Assembly: GCA_045430345.1 (NCBI GenBank)
Contig: JAILXT010000005.1
Span: 1 to 64,000, forward strand
Length of the DNA: 64,000 nucleotides
Source: Agarilytica sp045430345
GTDB taxonomy: Bacteria > Pseudomonadota > Gammaproteobacteria > Pseudomonadales > Cellvibrionaceae
Direction of reading: 5' to 3'
Under the pieces are notes generated by a model. The model made no database searches, had not been told where the DNA came from, and was given only the letters and a program-made list of their open reading frames with translations. Position 1 is the stretch's first letter. Each line of letters begins with the position of its first letter. This document shows, piece by piece, positions 51,419-60,333 of the stretch. Made by a program: the position numbers and the translations under genes.

Positions 51419-54400
51419 ATGACATATGCCCATCTTCATACGTTAACCAATCATAGTTTTTTAAAGTCCGCCTCACACCCCCAGGAAATGATTCAACGAG
51501 CATATGATCTGAATTACAACGCCATTGCGATTACAGATGAATGCTCCCTTGCAGGTGTAGTCAAAGCCTATCAAGAAGCAACCTCTCTCGGCATAAAACT
51601 GATTGTCGGCAGCGCCTTCACCCTTTCAAACACAATAAAAGTCATTGTTATTGCGCCAACGCAGTCGGCATATGCCGAACTTTCGGGGTTTATCACGCTC
51701 ACGCGGCGTAGAGCGAACAAAGGGCATTACGAAGCCCATTTAGAGGACATGCGCTTTCGACTGCAAAACTGTCTCATTATATGGCTAGCCGACGAAAATT
51801 TAGACGGTCACTCTGAGCACGTAAAATCGGCGATGGCTGAAACGTTAAATGCTTCATTTAAAAATAGAGTGAGAATCGGCATAAACCACCAGCTATCCGG
51901 TGGCGAACAATCCCGCTTTTCTTTTTGGCAAACCCTATCCCATAACCATCGCATACCAATGATTGCATGCCCCTGTGCGCTAATGCATGACAAATCACGC
52001 AAACCCTTACACGACACACTGACAGCCATTTTAGAGAATACCCCCGTATCAAAACTAGGCACAACATTACAAGGGAACGCCGAAGCTTACTTAAAACCTA
52101 TCTCAGACATAGAACAGCTATATCCCCCTGAACTGATTCATGAAACGACCATACTCGCTGATTTGTGCACCTTTTCTATGGCGTCTTTGCGCTACCAGTA
52201 TCCCCAAGAACTTGTGCCCAAGCACCTTAGCCCTATCACTCACCTCACCCATTTAGTAAATCTCGGCGCCAAACGACGCTGGCCTAAAGGTACACCGCAA
52301 TTTGCTCAGGATATTATTGATAAAGAGCTAGGCCTTATTGAAGAGCTGCATTACGAATTTTATTTTTTAACCGTATACGACATTGTCAATTTCGCACGTA
52401 GTCAAAACATTCTCTGCCAAGGACGAGGCTCTGCGGCTAACTCTGTTGTCTGCTATTGCTTGCATATTACCGAAATAGCGCCGGGGCAAATCAACGTATT
52501 ATTTGAACGGTTCATTTCCAAAGAGCGAGATGAACCACCCGATATTGATGTGGACTTTGAACACCAGCGGCGAGAAGAGGTTATTCAATATATCTACCAA
52601 AAATATTCCCGTGAGCGCGCAGCCCTAGCCGCCAGCGTAGTCACTTACCGCCCTCGCAGTGCCATTCGAGATGTCGGTAAAGCCCTTGGGCTTGAGTCCG
52701 CCCTGATTGACCACCTGGCAAAATCTCTTGCATGGTGGGACCGTACCGGCGAATTAATGCAACGTATTGAAGACGCAGGCTTATCAACCAATAAATCATT
52801 AATGGTCCACTTTTTCTCCCTCGTCGAACAGATCATTGGGTTTCCTCGGCACTTATCGCAACATGTAGGAGGCTTTGTCATCACTCAAGGAAAAGTCAGC
52901 GATTTGGTCCCCATGGAAAATGCCAGCATGCCCGACCGAACGGTTATCCAGTGGGATAAAGACGACCTCGAAGCCATGGGATTATTAAAAGTCGATGTGC
53001 TTGCACTTGGTATGTTAACGGCGTTAAAAAAAGCACTGGCTTACGTACACACATACACCCCCAACATAAAAACTATAGCCGATATCCCCAAAGAAGACCC
53101 TGCAACCTATGCGATGCTAAGCCGGGGCGATAGTCTTGGTGTTTTTCAAGTAGAATCGCGTGCACAGATGTCCATGCTGCCACGCTTAAAACCGCAAAAA
53201 TTTTATGACCTTGTGATTGAAATTGCGATCGTTCGCCCAGGGCCTATTCAAGGAGACATGGTCCACCCTTATCTGCGCCGCCGAGATGGTATTGAACCTG
53301 TCACTTACCAAAACGATAAAATTAAATCCGTACTAGAACCCACACTTGGCGTGCCGATATTTCAAGAACAAGCCATTCGACTCGCCATGGTTGCAGCAGG
53401 CTTTAGCGGTGGCCAAGCCGATCAGTTACGACGCGCGATGGCGAGCTGGGGAAAAAATGGCAACCTACTCGCATTTGAAACATCCTTTACCGAAGGAATG
53501 CTGACGAATGGTTACGATGAGGATTTTGCTAAACGACTTTTCTCACAAATCAAAGGCTTTGGCGGCTACGGCTTTCCCGAATCACACTCCGCAAGCTTTG
53601 CACTACTTTGCTACTTTTCATCATGGCTTAAATGCCATCACCCTGCGCCCTTCTATTGCGCATTACTGAATAGCCAGCCCATGGGGTTTTATTCCCCATC
53701 ACAACTGATACAAGATGCCAGGCGTCATCACGTCAGGATTTTTCCTTTGGATATCAATTTCAGTCCTTACGAAAACATGATCGAAAAAGCGCGCAATACC
53801 ACAGGCGACAAAACAACAGACTGGGGTATTCGTTTAGGGCTTTGCCGCATTAAATCACTTTCGACAGAAACCGCTTACACCATAGAAAAAGAGCGCCGAA
53901 ATGCGCCTTATATATCAATACAAGATCTGGTCGACCGAACACATATCAATCACACAGACATTCAAACCTTGGCCGCTGCCGACGCATTACATAGTATCAG
54001 TGGTCACCGCTACCAATCACACTGGCAAGCAAGTGCCGCTGACCACAAAACCGTTCCGAATGAATACGCGCGATCTTTACCTCTGAAAGAAAAAGACGAC
54101 AGTGCGCATCAACTCTCAACAACGGCCCCCAGCATTGAACATAATATTCTACTCGATGTACAAACCACCGGCGTCTCTCTCCGTCCACACCCAATGGTTT
54201 TACTCCGCCAAGAAGCACCCTTTAAATACTGTAAAAAACAAAGTGAACTTTCACGATTAGGAAACGGAAGGTTTGTGCACGTCGCAGGTTTGGTTACGGG
54301 CAGACAACGGCCTGGTACAGCCAAGGGTACAATATTTTTAACCCTGGAAGATGAAACCGGCAATATCAATATTGTGGTTTGGAAATCAACACAGGAACGT

Positions 54401-54550
54401 TTTCGAAATGCGCTGCTTCAATCTAAACTAATTTCAGTTAAAGGGCGCCTAGAGTCAAAAGATAGCGTCATACACATCATTGCGGGGCACTTAGAAGACC
54501 ACACAAACCGCTTAAAAGGTTTTGAACTTAAATCCAGAGACTTTCACTAG
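51419..54550 (+). CDS. dnaE2: Error-prone DNA polymerase DnaE2 (ImuC)
   Basis: A 1043-residue C-family polymerase, the typical DnaE2 length. The N-terminal PHP domain begins YAHLHTLTNHSFL. The catalytic aspartates are in PDIDVDFEHQRREEVIQYIY. FPESHSASFALL and the C-terminal OB domain (GLVTGRQRPGTAKGTIFLTL) are present. It makes mutagenic bypass past DNA damage with ImuA and ImuB. It lies 151 bp after imuB. Confidence 0.97.
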   Translation: MTYAHLHTLTNHSFLKSASHPQEMIQRAYDLNYNAIAITDECSLAGVVKAYQEATSLGIKLIVGSAFTLSNTIKVIVIAPTQSAYAELSGFITLTRRRANKGHYEAHLEDMRFRLQNCLIIWLADENLDGHSEHVKSAMAETLNASFKNRVRIGINHQLSGGEQSRFSFWQTLSHNHRIPMIACPCALMHDKSRKPLHDTLTAILENTPVSKLGTTLQGNAEAYLKPISDIEQLYPPELIHETTILADLCTFSMASLRYQYPQELVPKHLSPITHLTHLVNLGAKRRWPKGTPQFAQDIIDKELGLIEELHYEFYFLTVYDIVNFARSQNILCQGRGSAANSVVCYCLHITEIAPGQINVLFERFISKERDEPPDIDVDFEHQRREEVIQYIYQKYSRERAALAASVVTYRPRSAIRDVGKALGLESALIDHLAKSLAWWDRTGELMQRIEDAGLSTNKSLMVHFFSLVEQIIGFPRHLSQHVGGFVITQGKVSDLVPMENASMPDRTVIQWDKDDLEAMGLLKVDVLALGMLTALKKALAYVHTYTPNIKTIADIPKEDPATYAMLSRGDSLGVFQVESRAQMSMLPRLKPQKFYDLVIEIAIVRPGPIQGDMVHPYLRRRDGIEPVTYQNDKIKSVLEPTLGVPIFQEQAIRLAMVAAGFSGGQADQLRRAMASWGKNGNLLAFETSFTEGMLTNGYDEDFAKRLFSQIKGFGGYGFPESHSASFALLCYFSSWLKCHHPAPFYCALLNSQPMGFYSPSQLIQDARRHHVRIFPLDINFSPYENMIEKARNTTGDKTTDWGIRLGLCRIKSLSTETAYTIEKERRNAPYISIQDLVDRTHINHTDIQTLAAADALHSISGHRYQSHWQASAADHKTVPNEYARSLPLKEKDDSAHQLSTTAPSIEHNILLDVQTTGVSLRPHPMVLLRQEAPFKYCKKQSELSRLGNGRFVHVAGLVTGRQRPGTAKGTIFLTLEDETGNINIVVWKSTQERFRNALLQSKLISVKGRLESKDSVIHIIAGHLEDHTNRLKGFELKSRDFH

Positions 54551-54607
54551 ACCTAAAGTTCACACTGACACCCCGTTTTCCACAAGAAGATAAAAACAAG
54601 AACGCCA

Positions 54608-55201
54608 CTATTTATCGACGTTTGATAATGCGAAATCCGCCAATAGAAAGATAGCTGCCAGAACAGAGCCAATAATCACACCGTATAAGTGAGCATCCAC
54701 CACCACCGCACCATCGATCCAATCAGACAAATGTAAAATATCAAAACTGGGGAGCTGCTCACGTACAATTTTTACAACGAGTAATAACAGAGCGACGCCT
54801 TGAAAGATATCGTGATTTTTGAACGCACCAAAAATCAGCCCCAGGACAAGAAACCCATGTAACACGCCGGACAAGCCCACATACCATTCAACATTCGGTG
54901 AAAAGTAAAATAAACAAAGGGACGTTGATACGCATAAGACGGCCCCAGAAAGACACCAACGTAACAGGGATAATTGCCTACCGAGCGCATATAACAGCAC
55001 TATAAAAACCGATAAATTCAACAATCCATGTAACATATTTAAATGAACGAAGTGTGCAGTCAGTACACGCCACCACTCACCCTGAACCAAACCGTCTCGT
55101 GAAAACTGCAGCTCGACCTTGGTATCAAAAAACAATAAAACTAAGGCAGGTAAAATGAATAAAAACGATACAACATGACGCGCATTAAGAATTAATTTCA
55201 T
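54608..55201 (-). CDS. Rhombosortase
   Basis: A 197-residue rhomboid-type intramembrane serine protease with about six helices. The active-site serine is in YVGLSGVLHGFLV (GxSxxxHG) and the histidine in VVDAHLYGVIIG. The WWRVLTAHFVHLNMLHGLLN region is typical of rhombosortases (RrtA), which cleave GlyGly-CTERM surface and secreted proteins. The ATG at 55201 is preferred over the longer frame. No GlyGly-CTERM substrate is encoded in the window. Confidence 0.9.
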   Translation of the reverse strand: MKLILNARHVVSFLFILPALVLLFFDTKVELQFSRDGLVQGEWWRVLTAHFVHLNMLHGLLNLSVFIVLLYALGRQLSLLRWCLSGAVLCVSTSLCLFYFSPNVEWYVGLSGVLHGFLVLGLIFGAFKNHDIFQGVALLLLVVKIVREQLPSFDILHLSDWIDGAVVVDAHLYGVIIGSVLAAIFLLADFALSNVDK

Positions 55202-55306
55202 AGTTAACCATGTGATAAATTCACAATGGGGGCGCCGTAAGCTGGCTATTCTGCAGCGCCCATGGTAAAAATAGAAACAACTATACATAGAGAGAAATCC
55301 AAAGTC

Positions 55307-55329
55307 ATTTTCTAAAGGATTTAGAAAAT
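55307..55329. promoter_or_regulatory. Operator-like palindrome before the HTH gene
   Basis: ATTTTCTAAA-GGA-TTTAGAAAAT is a perfect inverted repeat with 10-base arms, 15 bp before the ATG. It is a likely self-binding site of the downstream double-HTH regulator. Confidence 0.7.
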
Positions 55330-55344
55330 ACTAGGAGCATTAAC

Positions 55345-56205
55345 ATGAGTTCACACGACGTTATTGACGATGTAATCGTCGACTATAATCCTGTCGATAC
55401 TAAATCTGAACCAGACTTTTCTAACGCACGCATCACCGGCGTAATCCTAAGCCCCGAAGATGAAAGCAATATGCGTATAAAAGTTGGGCAGGTAGTAGAA
55501 GCGGGGAACAACCTTTCTGGATACACTCGCCGCGAACTAGCGGTGTTATGCGACATCAAAAGTGCGCAGTTCTCCAAAATTGTAAAAGGTGAAGCCTGGT
55601 TAAATATTGGCAATCTAGGCCTATGGAGTTTTGCCACCGGGATTACCCCAACCGATGTCGTGAAGTACACACCACTAACGGCCTCACCATCACAGTGCAT
55701 CACCTGGTTTATTAATGGACGACTGCACCACTTCGATCATGACGAGTTTGAGCTGTTTACCAAACTGATATGTAGAAGGCTTGGCGTTAAGCATGTACGC
55801 GTCAACGTATCCGGGGATGAGCCCATTCCCAAACTCCATGACAAAAACTGGCAAACCATGTATCTCGACGATCTCAGTAGAGTGGTTGGCCTACGCGTCA
55901 TTCAACTAAGAAAACAACTGAAGCTATCCCAGAAAGGTTTCGGCGACATACTCGGCGTCACCCCCGAAACCATCAAGCGCTACGAGTCTGGCAAAGTCCG
56001 CGTAAACCGGGGTGTATTTTCAACTTATCGCTTATTTGCGACAACCAACGTCAGCCCCATCGAAATAACAAAAGGCTCCATACATCACAAGCTTCGCTAT
56101 GTTCAAGAACAGCGACACGAAGCCCTACATGAGATAACAAAACAACTCGACTACAACCTATACCGTCAACTTAAAGACATCACATTAAGCGCGTCCAAGC
56201 TCTAA
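55345..56205 (+). CDS. Double helix-turn-helix (XRE-like) regulator
   Basis: A 286-residue protein with two XRE-type HTH regions: residues about 58-95 (YTRRELAVLCDIKSAQFSKI, with the second helix ending in VKGEAWL) and about 190-230 (LSQKGFGDILGVTPETIKRY then ESGKVRVNRG). The middle segment carries an acidic, Cys-containing spacer. Two DNA-binding motifs in one chain allow recognition of the adjacent palindrome as a monomer or dimer. Targets and signal unknown. AGGAG lies seven bases before the ATG. Confidence 0.82.
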   Translation: MSSHDVIDDVIVDYNPVDTKSEPDFSNARITGVILSPEDESNMRIKVGQVVEAGNNLSGYTRRELAVLCDIKSAQFSKIVKGEAWLNIGNLGLWSFATGITPTDVVKYTPLTASPSQCITWFINGRLHHFDHDEFELFTKLICRRLGVKHVRVNVSGDEPIPKLHDKNWQTMYLDDLSRVVGLRVIQLRKQLKLSQKGFGDILGVTPETIKRYESGKVRVNRGVFSTYRLFATTNVSPIEITKGSIHHKLRYVQEQRHEALHEITKQLDYNLYRQLKDITLSASKL

Positions 56206-56755
56206 CCTTGGCCCGCGCACCTCAGGTTCAAAATCTTGCGCCAAAACAGCAACGAAAACTGACATAGTGTTACCTTTTCAACTCAACAATGATCATATAA
56301 TAAACGCCTTGGCGCGCCGTCCTCCCATTTTGTAATTCAACAACCGATCAAGCCCAACTAATTCGATTCTCAAGGCCCTACGCCTGCCGGATTACGGCAA
56401 TTCTTTCCGAAGCAAACTCTCTATTTTAAGCTCTACCCCCTCGCTCAGACCGCCTAAAATACACCCCGTAGTCGCACATGAAGAGTGACTACGGCTCCTC
56501 CAAAATCACTCTAATGAAAGGACTCGGAGGATCTCTCTATAGTATTGGATACAATAGGAATCAGGACGCTACAGTCAGAGTGGCTGTAAGATATGGACAT
56601 CCGCACACTATGGATGGGGCAACCTTTGCGCTTGCTCTCGCTCCCCCTCGGGGACGGGAGTTCGCTCATCATCCCTACTCAAAAAACCAAACCCGCATAA
56701 AGATATAATTATCTAACACTTGATTTTTAAGACGACCGGTCATATTCTATAGCGT
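56206..56755. other. Gene-free region
   Basis: About 550 bp with no gene I support. A hairpin TGCCG-GATTA-CGGCA lies at 56385-56399, and CGTAGTC...GACTACG near 56469-56496. A 76-codon open frame (56478-56708) has no family resemblance, no ribosome-binding site and an unlikely composition. The TetR promoter and operator occupy the right edge. Confidence 0.5.
56731..56745. promoter_or_regulatory. TetR operator 1
   Basis: GACGACCGGTCATAT with the palindromic core GACCGGTC (56734-56741), 15 bp before the tetR-family ATG. The same core recurs twice before the LpxR gene. Confidence 0.8.
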
Positions 56756-57337
56756 ATGAGCAAACGAGAAACCAAAAAAGACCACATATTGTGCTACGGT
56801 ATCGATGTCATGAAAACACATGGCTACAACGGCACAAGCGTCAAAGATATTGTCGATGCCGCATCAGTGCCTAAAGGCTCTTTTTATAACTACTTCGAAA
56901 GCAAAGAAGCCTTTGCCGTGGAGGCGCTTGAAAAAGTAGCGGATGAAAGCTTAACGGCTAGCCAAGCCATTCTCGAAAACACGGATGTCACGCCACTGGA
57001 ACGGCTGCAGAATTTTTTCAGCAGTGGCGCAAACGACGCATGTGATGCTGACTTCAAAGTCGGATGCTTTATCGGCAATATCGGTCAGGAGATGTCGGAC
57101 AATAACGAAACTATTCGTAATAAAGTCCGGCAAATCCTAAAACGGAACACCCTGTTGATCTCTTCAGTATTAGAGGAAGCTAAACACCAAGGACAACTCG
57201 CCCCAGAAGCCGATACAACACTGATGGCAGAGTTTATTTTTAACGCATGGGAAGGCGCATTGATGCGTATGAAAGCGTCTCGCTGCCGTGCGTCATTAGA
57301 AGCCTTCCTTGAAATGCTTCCGCATATTATCCGCTGA
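56756..57337 (+). CDS. TetR/AcrR-family repressor
   Basis: A 193-residue repressor. The N-terminal HTH is GTSVKDIVDAASVPKGSFYN followed by YFESKEAF, close to the NemR/AcuR group. The C-terminal ligand domain contains two cysteines (NDACDADFKVGCF). NemR-like proteins sense electrophiles through cysteines, so that is a possible mode here. One operator copy lies in its own promoter and two lie before the LpxR-like gene, so it likely represses both. Confidence 0.92.
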   Translation: MSKRETKKDHILCYGIDVMKTHGYNGTSVKDIVDAASVPKGSFYNYFESKEAFAVEALEKVADESLTASQAILENTDVTPLERLQNFFSSGANDACDADFKVGCFIGNIGQEMSDNNETIRNKVRQILKRNTLLISSVLEEAKHQGQLAPEADTTLMAEFIFNAWEGALMRMKASRCRASLEAFLEMLPHIIR

Positions 57338-57360
57338 TTTTTTTAGCCACCAAACAAAGC

Positions 57361-57400
57361 GACCGGTCGCATTTTAACGCAAAAAAATAGACGACCGGTC
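57361..57400. promoter_or_regulatory. TetR operators 2 and 3
   Basis: GCGACCGGTCGC (core 57361-57368) and GACGACCGGTCAT (core 57393-57400) are 32 bp apart, three helical turns, which favours cooperative binding. They lie about 90-130 bp upstream of the LpxR-like ATG. Confidence 0.8.
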
Positions 57401-57489
57401 ATATTTAACAAAATAAAAACCACATAACAATAGGCATCCCAATAGGGAGAACCTAACGAAAGAAACCAACGAATTAGGAGCAACCCAAA

Positions 57490-58599
57490 ATGAAACACCG
57501 GAATCATATACGCAATGGCATCTTGCTAGCACTTATTCTCAGCGGAGCGGCAACCTCAGCTCTGGCGCAAACCAGTGACGCATCATCAGCCCCACGACCC
57601 GATGAAACAGAAGTAATAACCAAACCATTTAGTTACGAGAGCAAAACGAACAGCTGGGGCTTCACCTTTGATAATGATGTGCTTGTTCCAGGCAGTCGCG
57701 ACCAAGACTATACCTACGGTATAAATTTCAGTATTTCTGGTAACAACGCGAGATCCCACTGGCTCTCGGCGCACACCCCTCTTGCACATATAAATCAGTG
57801 GATCGGAGCAGGTAAAAGCACAATTATCCAAAACGAAACCAAAATTGAATACGGACTTTTGGGCTTCACCCCAGAAAACATCCAAAACGCATATGCTGAC
57901 CATAACGACCGCCCTTATGCCAGCTTACTGTACGTATCCAGCTCCGTTGAGACCTATGATTTTGCTCGGGATATCTCCTGGAACAGCTCCCTCACGATCG
58001 GCCTATTAGGTTTAGGCCTTGTCGGGGAGCTGCAAAAAACTGTACATGAAGCAACAGACGGCGAACAACCGCGCGGTTGGAGCAATCAGATCTCCGAGGG
58101 CGGAGAGCTGACGGCCAAATTGAACATCGCGCGCCAATCACTGATCTTTCAAAATAACCACGGCACCGAAATTAAAAGCACCTACCAAGCCGCAATAGGA
58201 TACGTGACAGAAGCAAGTTGGAGTATTAGCGGACGAATAGGGAAAATACATAGCCCATGGGCACGCTTTAACCCAGAGCTTGTGAGCTACGGTGAGCAAA
58301 GTGCCCAAACGAAGCAAACGCGCCTAACGGAGCGCTATCTATGGGCGGGGCTTGCCTTAAAAGGACGAGCTTACAATGCATTCCTCCAAGGCCAATTTAA
58401 GCAAAGCAATGTTGAATACGATTCAAATGCACTTCGCCATGGAATCATCGAGGCCTGGCTTGGTTATACCGTGGCTCACGCAAATGGATACCGTTTCACT
58501 TACGCCTTACGCGGACATAGCTCTGAAATCAAAAGCGGGACCGGCGACCGAAATGTCGTATGGGGGGGGCTAAGCGTGTCAAAGCGCTTTAGCTCTTGA
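57490..58599 (+). CDS. Lipid A deacylase LpxR family protein
   Basis: A 369-residue outer-membrane enzyme of the LpxR (DUF2219) family, with signal peptide ending in SALAQ. Conserved motifs include FTFDNDVLVPGSRDQDYTYG (the Asn-Asp catalytic pair and the Thr/Tyr that follow), NDRPYASLLY, and GEQPRGWSNQ. LpxR removes the 3'-acyloxyacyl chain of lipid A. The barrel ends with VSKRFSS, slightly atypical for a C-terminal aromatic. TetR operators upstream imply inducible lipid A remodelling. Confidence 0.92.
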   Translation: MKHRNHIRNGILLALILSGAATSALAQTSDASSAPRPDETEVITKPFSYESKTNSWGFTFDNDVLVPGSRDQDYTYGINFSISGNNARSHWLSAHTPLAHINQWIGAGKSTIIQNETKIEYGLLGFTPENIQNAYADHNDRPYASLLYVSSSVETYDFARDISWNSSLTIGLLGLGLVGELQKTVHEATDGEQPRGWSNQISEGGELTAKLNIARQSLIFQNNHGTEIKSTYQAAIGYVTEASWSISGRIGKIHSPWARFNPELVSYGEQSAQTKQTRLTERYLWAGLALKGRAYNAFLQGQFKQSNVEYDSNALRHGIIEAWLGYTVAHANGYRFTYALRGHSSEIKSGTGDRNVVWGGLSVSKRFSS

Positions 58600-58750
58600 T
58601 ACGTAGATCTCCACACTCAGCCGGTTTTGCCGGCAGTTAGTCGCAATTACGCTAACATGAACTATTATAAGAAGAGATGTTTCTTAAGAACTTTGAACAC
58701 GCCGAAACCCTAAAATATCGGCGGTTGTAATAAAAACGGGGAAATTTTCT

Positions 58751-59173
58751 TTGAACGCACAATGGGTGAACTTCAAAATTGCCGGCGAAGATTACTGCCT
58801 GACCGTTGACGATATCCAGGAAATCCTGAACTACGAAGCGCCAACACCGGTGCCTGGGGCAGTACCTGAAGTCAACGGAATACTGAATGTCCGCGGCGAA
58901 ATTGTCACCGTGCTTTCGGGCCGCACCCTACTCGATCTTGAAAGCAAAGAGCCTGATGGCTCATGGCGTATCATCACAATGCAAAGCCAAGGAGTCTATT
59001 ACGGGCTGATCGTTGATGCCGTAAACGAGATGATCGAAATCAACATGGATAAACTTGAAAACGCTCCCAACACGGGCTCCGCGACGACCAGCGAACTCAT
59101 CATGGGCACCTACCACCATAAAGATCGCCTGATTATCGCCCTAGACTTAACGAAGTACGTCGAGTATTCCTAG
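58751..59173 (+). CDS. CheW-like adaptor protein
   Basis: A 140-residue CheW fold: FKIAGEDYCLTVDDIQEILN, then PEVNGILNVRGEIVTVL, then GLIVDAVNEMIEI. It links chemoreceptors to CheA. It starts with TTG at 58751 (alternative short start codon), preceded by GGGGAAA. It is isolated from other che genes and points at the LytTR/ExbD operon, so it may serve a nearby sensory system. Confidence 0.93.
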   Translation: MNAQWVNFKIAGEDYCLTVDDIQEILNYEAPTPVPGAVPEVNGILNVRGEIVTVLSGRTLLDLESKEPDGSWRIITMQSQGVYYGLIVDAVNEMIEINMDKLENAPNTGSATTSELIMGTYHHKDRLIIALDLTKYVEYS

Positions 59174-59195
59174 AGCCTCCCGGCTTAAGTGCACA

Positions 59196-59612
59196 TCACT
59201 CATCAGAATATGTGACCAAAAGAAAACGTCTTCTTGAAGACTTTTGAATTTGGTCAGCAACGGCTACGTATTGTTCGGTTGTCGCATGTTCATGCGCCCT
59301 AATTATCGCCGAACCCTGAGTATTTTCCGCTAGATACTGAGCCGCAAGCGCGCGAACAGAACGCACATCCACACGGCGGCCATCAACCGTCACCTCTCCA
59401 ACACTATCAATATTGACCACAAAACTTTTGTCATCCACCGGCTTATTATTTTTACCTTCGTCAGGCTGATTAAGGGGCAACGTCGCCTCTCGAATAAAGC
59501 TTGCCGTCACAATAAAAAAGATCAGCATGATAAATACAACATCTAGCATTGGCGTCAAATCCACATCAGCGTTATCGTCCTGTATTTGCTTTTTTGAAAA
59601 TCGGTTTCTCAT
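59196..59612 (-). CDS. ExbD/TolR-family biopolymer transporter
   Basis: A 138-residue protein. One membrane helix (VDLTPMLDVVFIMLIFFIVT) carries the conserved Asp of the ExbD proton channel. The periplasmic domain follows (VVNIDSVGEVTVDGRRV). ExbD works with ExbB to power TonB. Here it is the third gene of an operon with a LytS-like kinase and LytTR regulator, only 11 bp after the latter, with no exbB adjacent. Confidence 0.93.
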   Translation of the reverse strand: MRNRFSKKQIQDDNADVDLTPMLDVVFIMLIFFIVTASFIREATLPLNQPDEGKNNKPVDDKSFVVNIDSVGEVTVDGRRVDVRSVRALAAQYLAENTQGSAIIRAHEHATTEQYVAVADQIQKSSRRRFLLVTYSDE

Positions 59613-59622
59613 ACATCACTCC

Positions 59623-60333
59623 TTACAAAGAAAATATCTCACGTAATCGAGAAGAATGCGCCCTAGAAACGGAGACCGTTTCGCCGCCCTTCAGCGTCAA
59701 GGTGTATCCTCCGGATACTGATTCATCCATGGTCTCCACAAAAACCAAATTCACTATGTGTTGTCGACTCACGCGAAAGAACGAGTCGGACGGCAAGCGC
59801 CTCTCTACCCTACTAAGGGACTTATAAACAAATGGAGCGGCATCATCGAAATATAGGCGAGTATAATTTCCGCAGCTTTCAAAATAACGAATACGAGAAA
59901 GCTCAACGAGATAACTTGTTTCTTTATCTCTCACAAATAAACGGCTCTTTTCGTTTAGTTCGGCACTCTCATCGTGCGAATCCTGTGATATACGACGTAC
60001 TTTCTGAATGGCGCGACCCAACCGCCCTGGATCTACGGGCTTCAGTAGGTAATCCACCGTATTAAAATCGAATGAACGAATCGCGTATTCGCTATAGGCC
60101 GTCGTAAATACAATACTCGGGCTGCACGCTAAGTCAGACAGCATTTCTAAACCGCTCCGACCAGGCATGTCAATATCTAAAAACACAACGTCAGGCCGAA
60201 CGTTTAAAATAAGCGATTCGCCTTCATCCGCATTCTCGGCCTCGCCCACAACGTCAATATCAGAAAATACGGCTAATTGTGCTTTTAAACCCTCTCTCGC
60301 CAAACGAGAATCTTCAACAATAATCGCTTTCAC
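59623..60333 (-). CDS. LytTR-family response regulator
   Basis: A 236-residue regulator. The receiver domain has the phosphoacceptor Asp in VVFLDIDMPGRSG and the conserved Lys in YLLKPVDPG. The C-terminal LytTR DNA-binding domain has the YFESCGNYTRLYF and FFRVSRQHIVNL segments. It belongs to the AlgR/LytR/YehT group. It overlaps the kinase gene by 20 bp. Confidence 0.95.
   Translation of the reverse strand: MKAIIVEDSRLAREGLKAQLAVFSDIDVVGEAENADEGESLILNVRPDVVFLDIDMPGRSGLEMLSDLACSPSIVFTTAYSEYAIRSFDFNTVDYLLKPVDPGRLGRAIQKVRRISQDSHDESAELNEKSRLFVRDKETSYLVELSRIRYFESCGNYTRLYFDDAAPFVYKSLSRVERRLPSDSFFRVSRQHIVNLVFVETMDESVSGGYTLTLKGGETVSVSRAHSSRLREIFSL

Noticed and set aside
56478..56708. 76-residue ORF
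   Set aside because: No ribosome-binding site, no family resemblance, and composition typical of noncoding sequence with internal hairpins.
58618..58645. Terminator after the LpxR-like gene (GCCGG-TTTTG-CCGGC)
   Set aside because: A five-bp stem without a following T-run is too weak to call.
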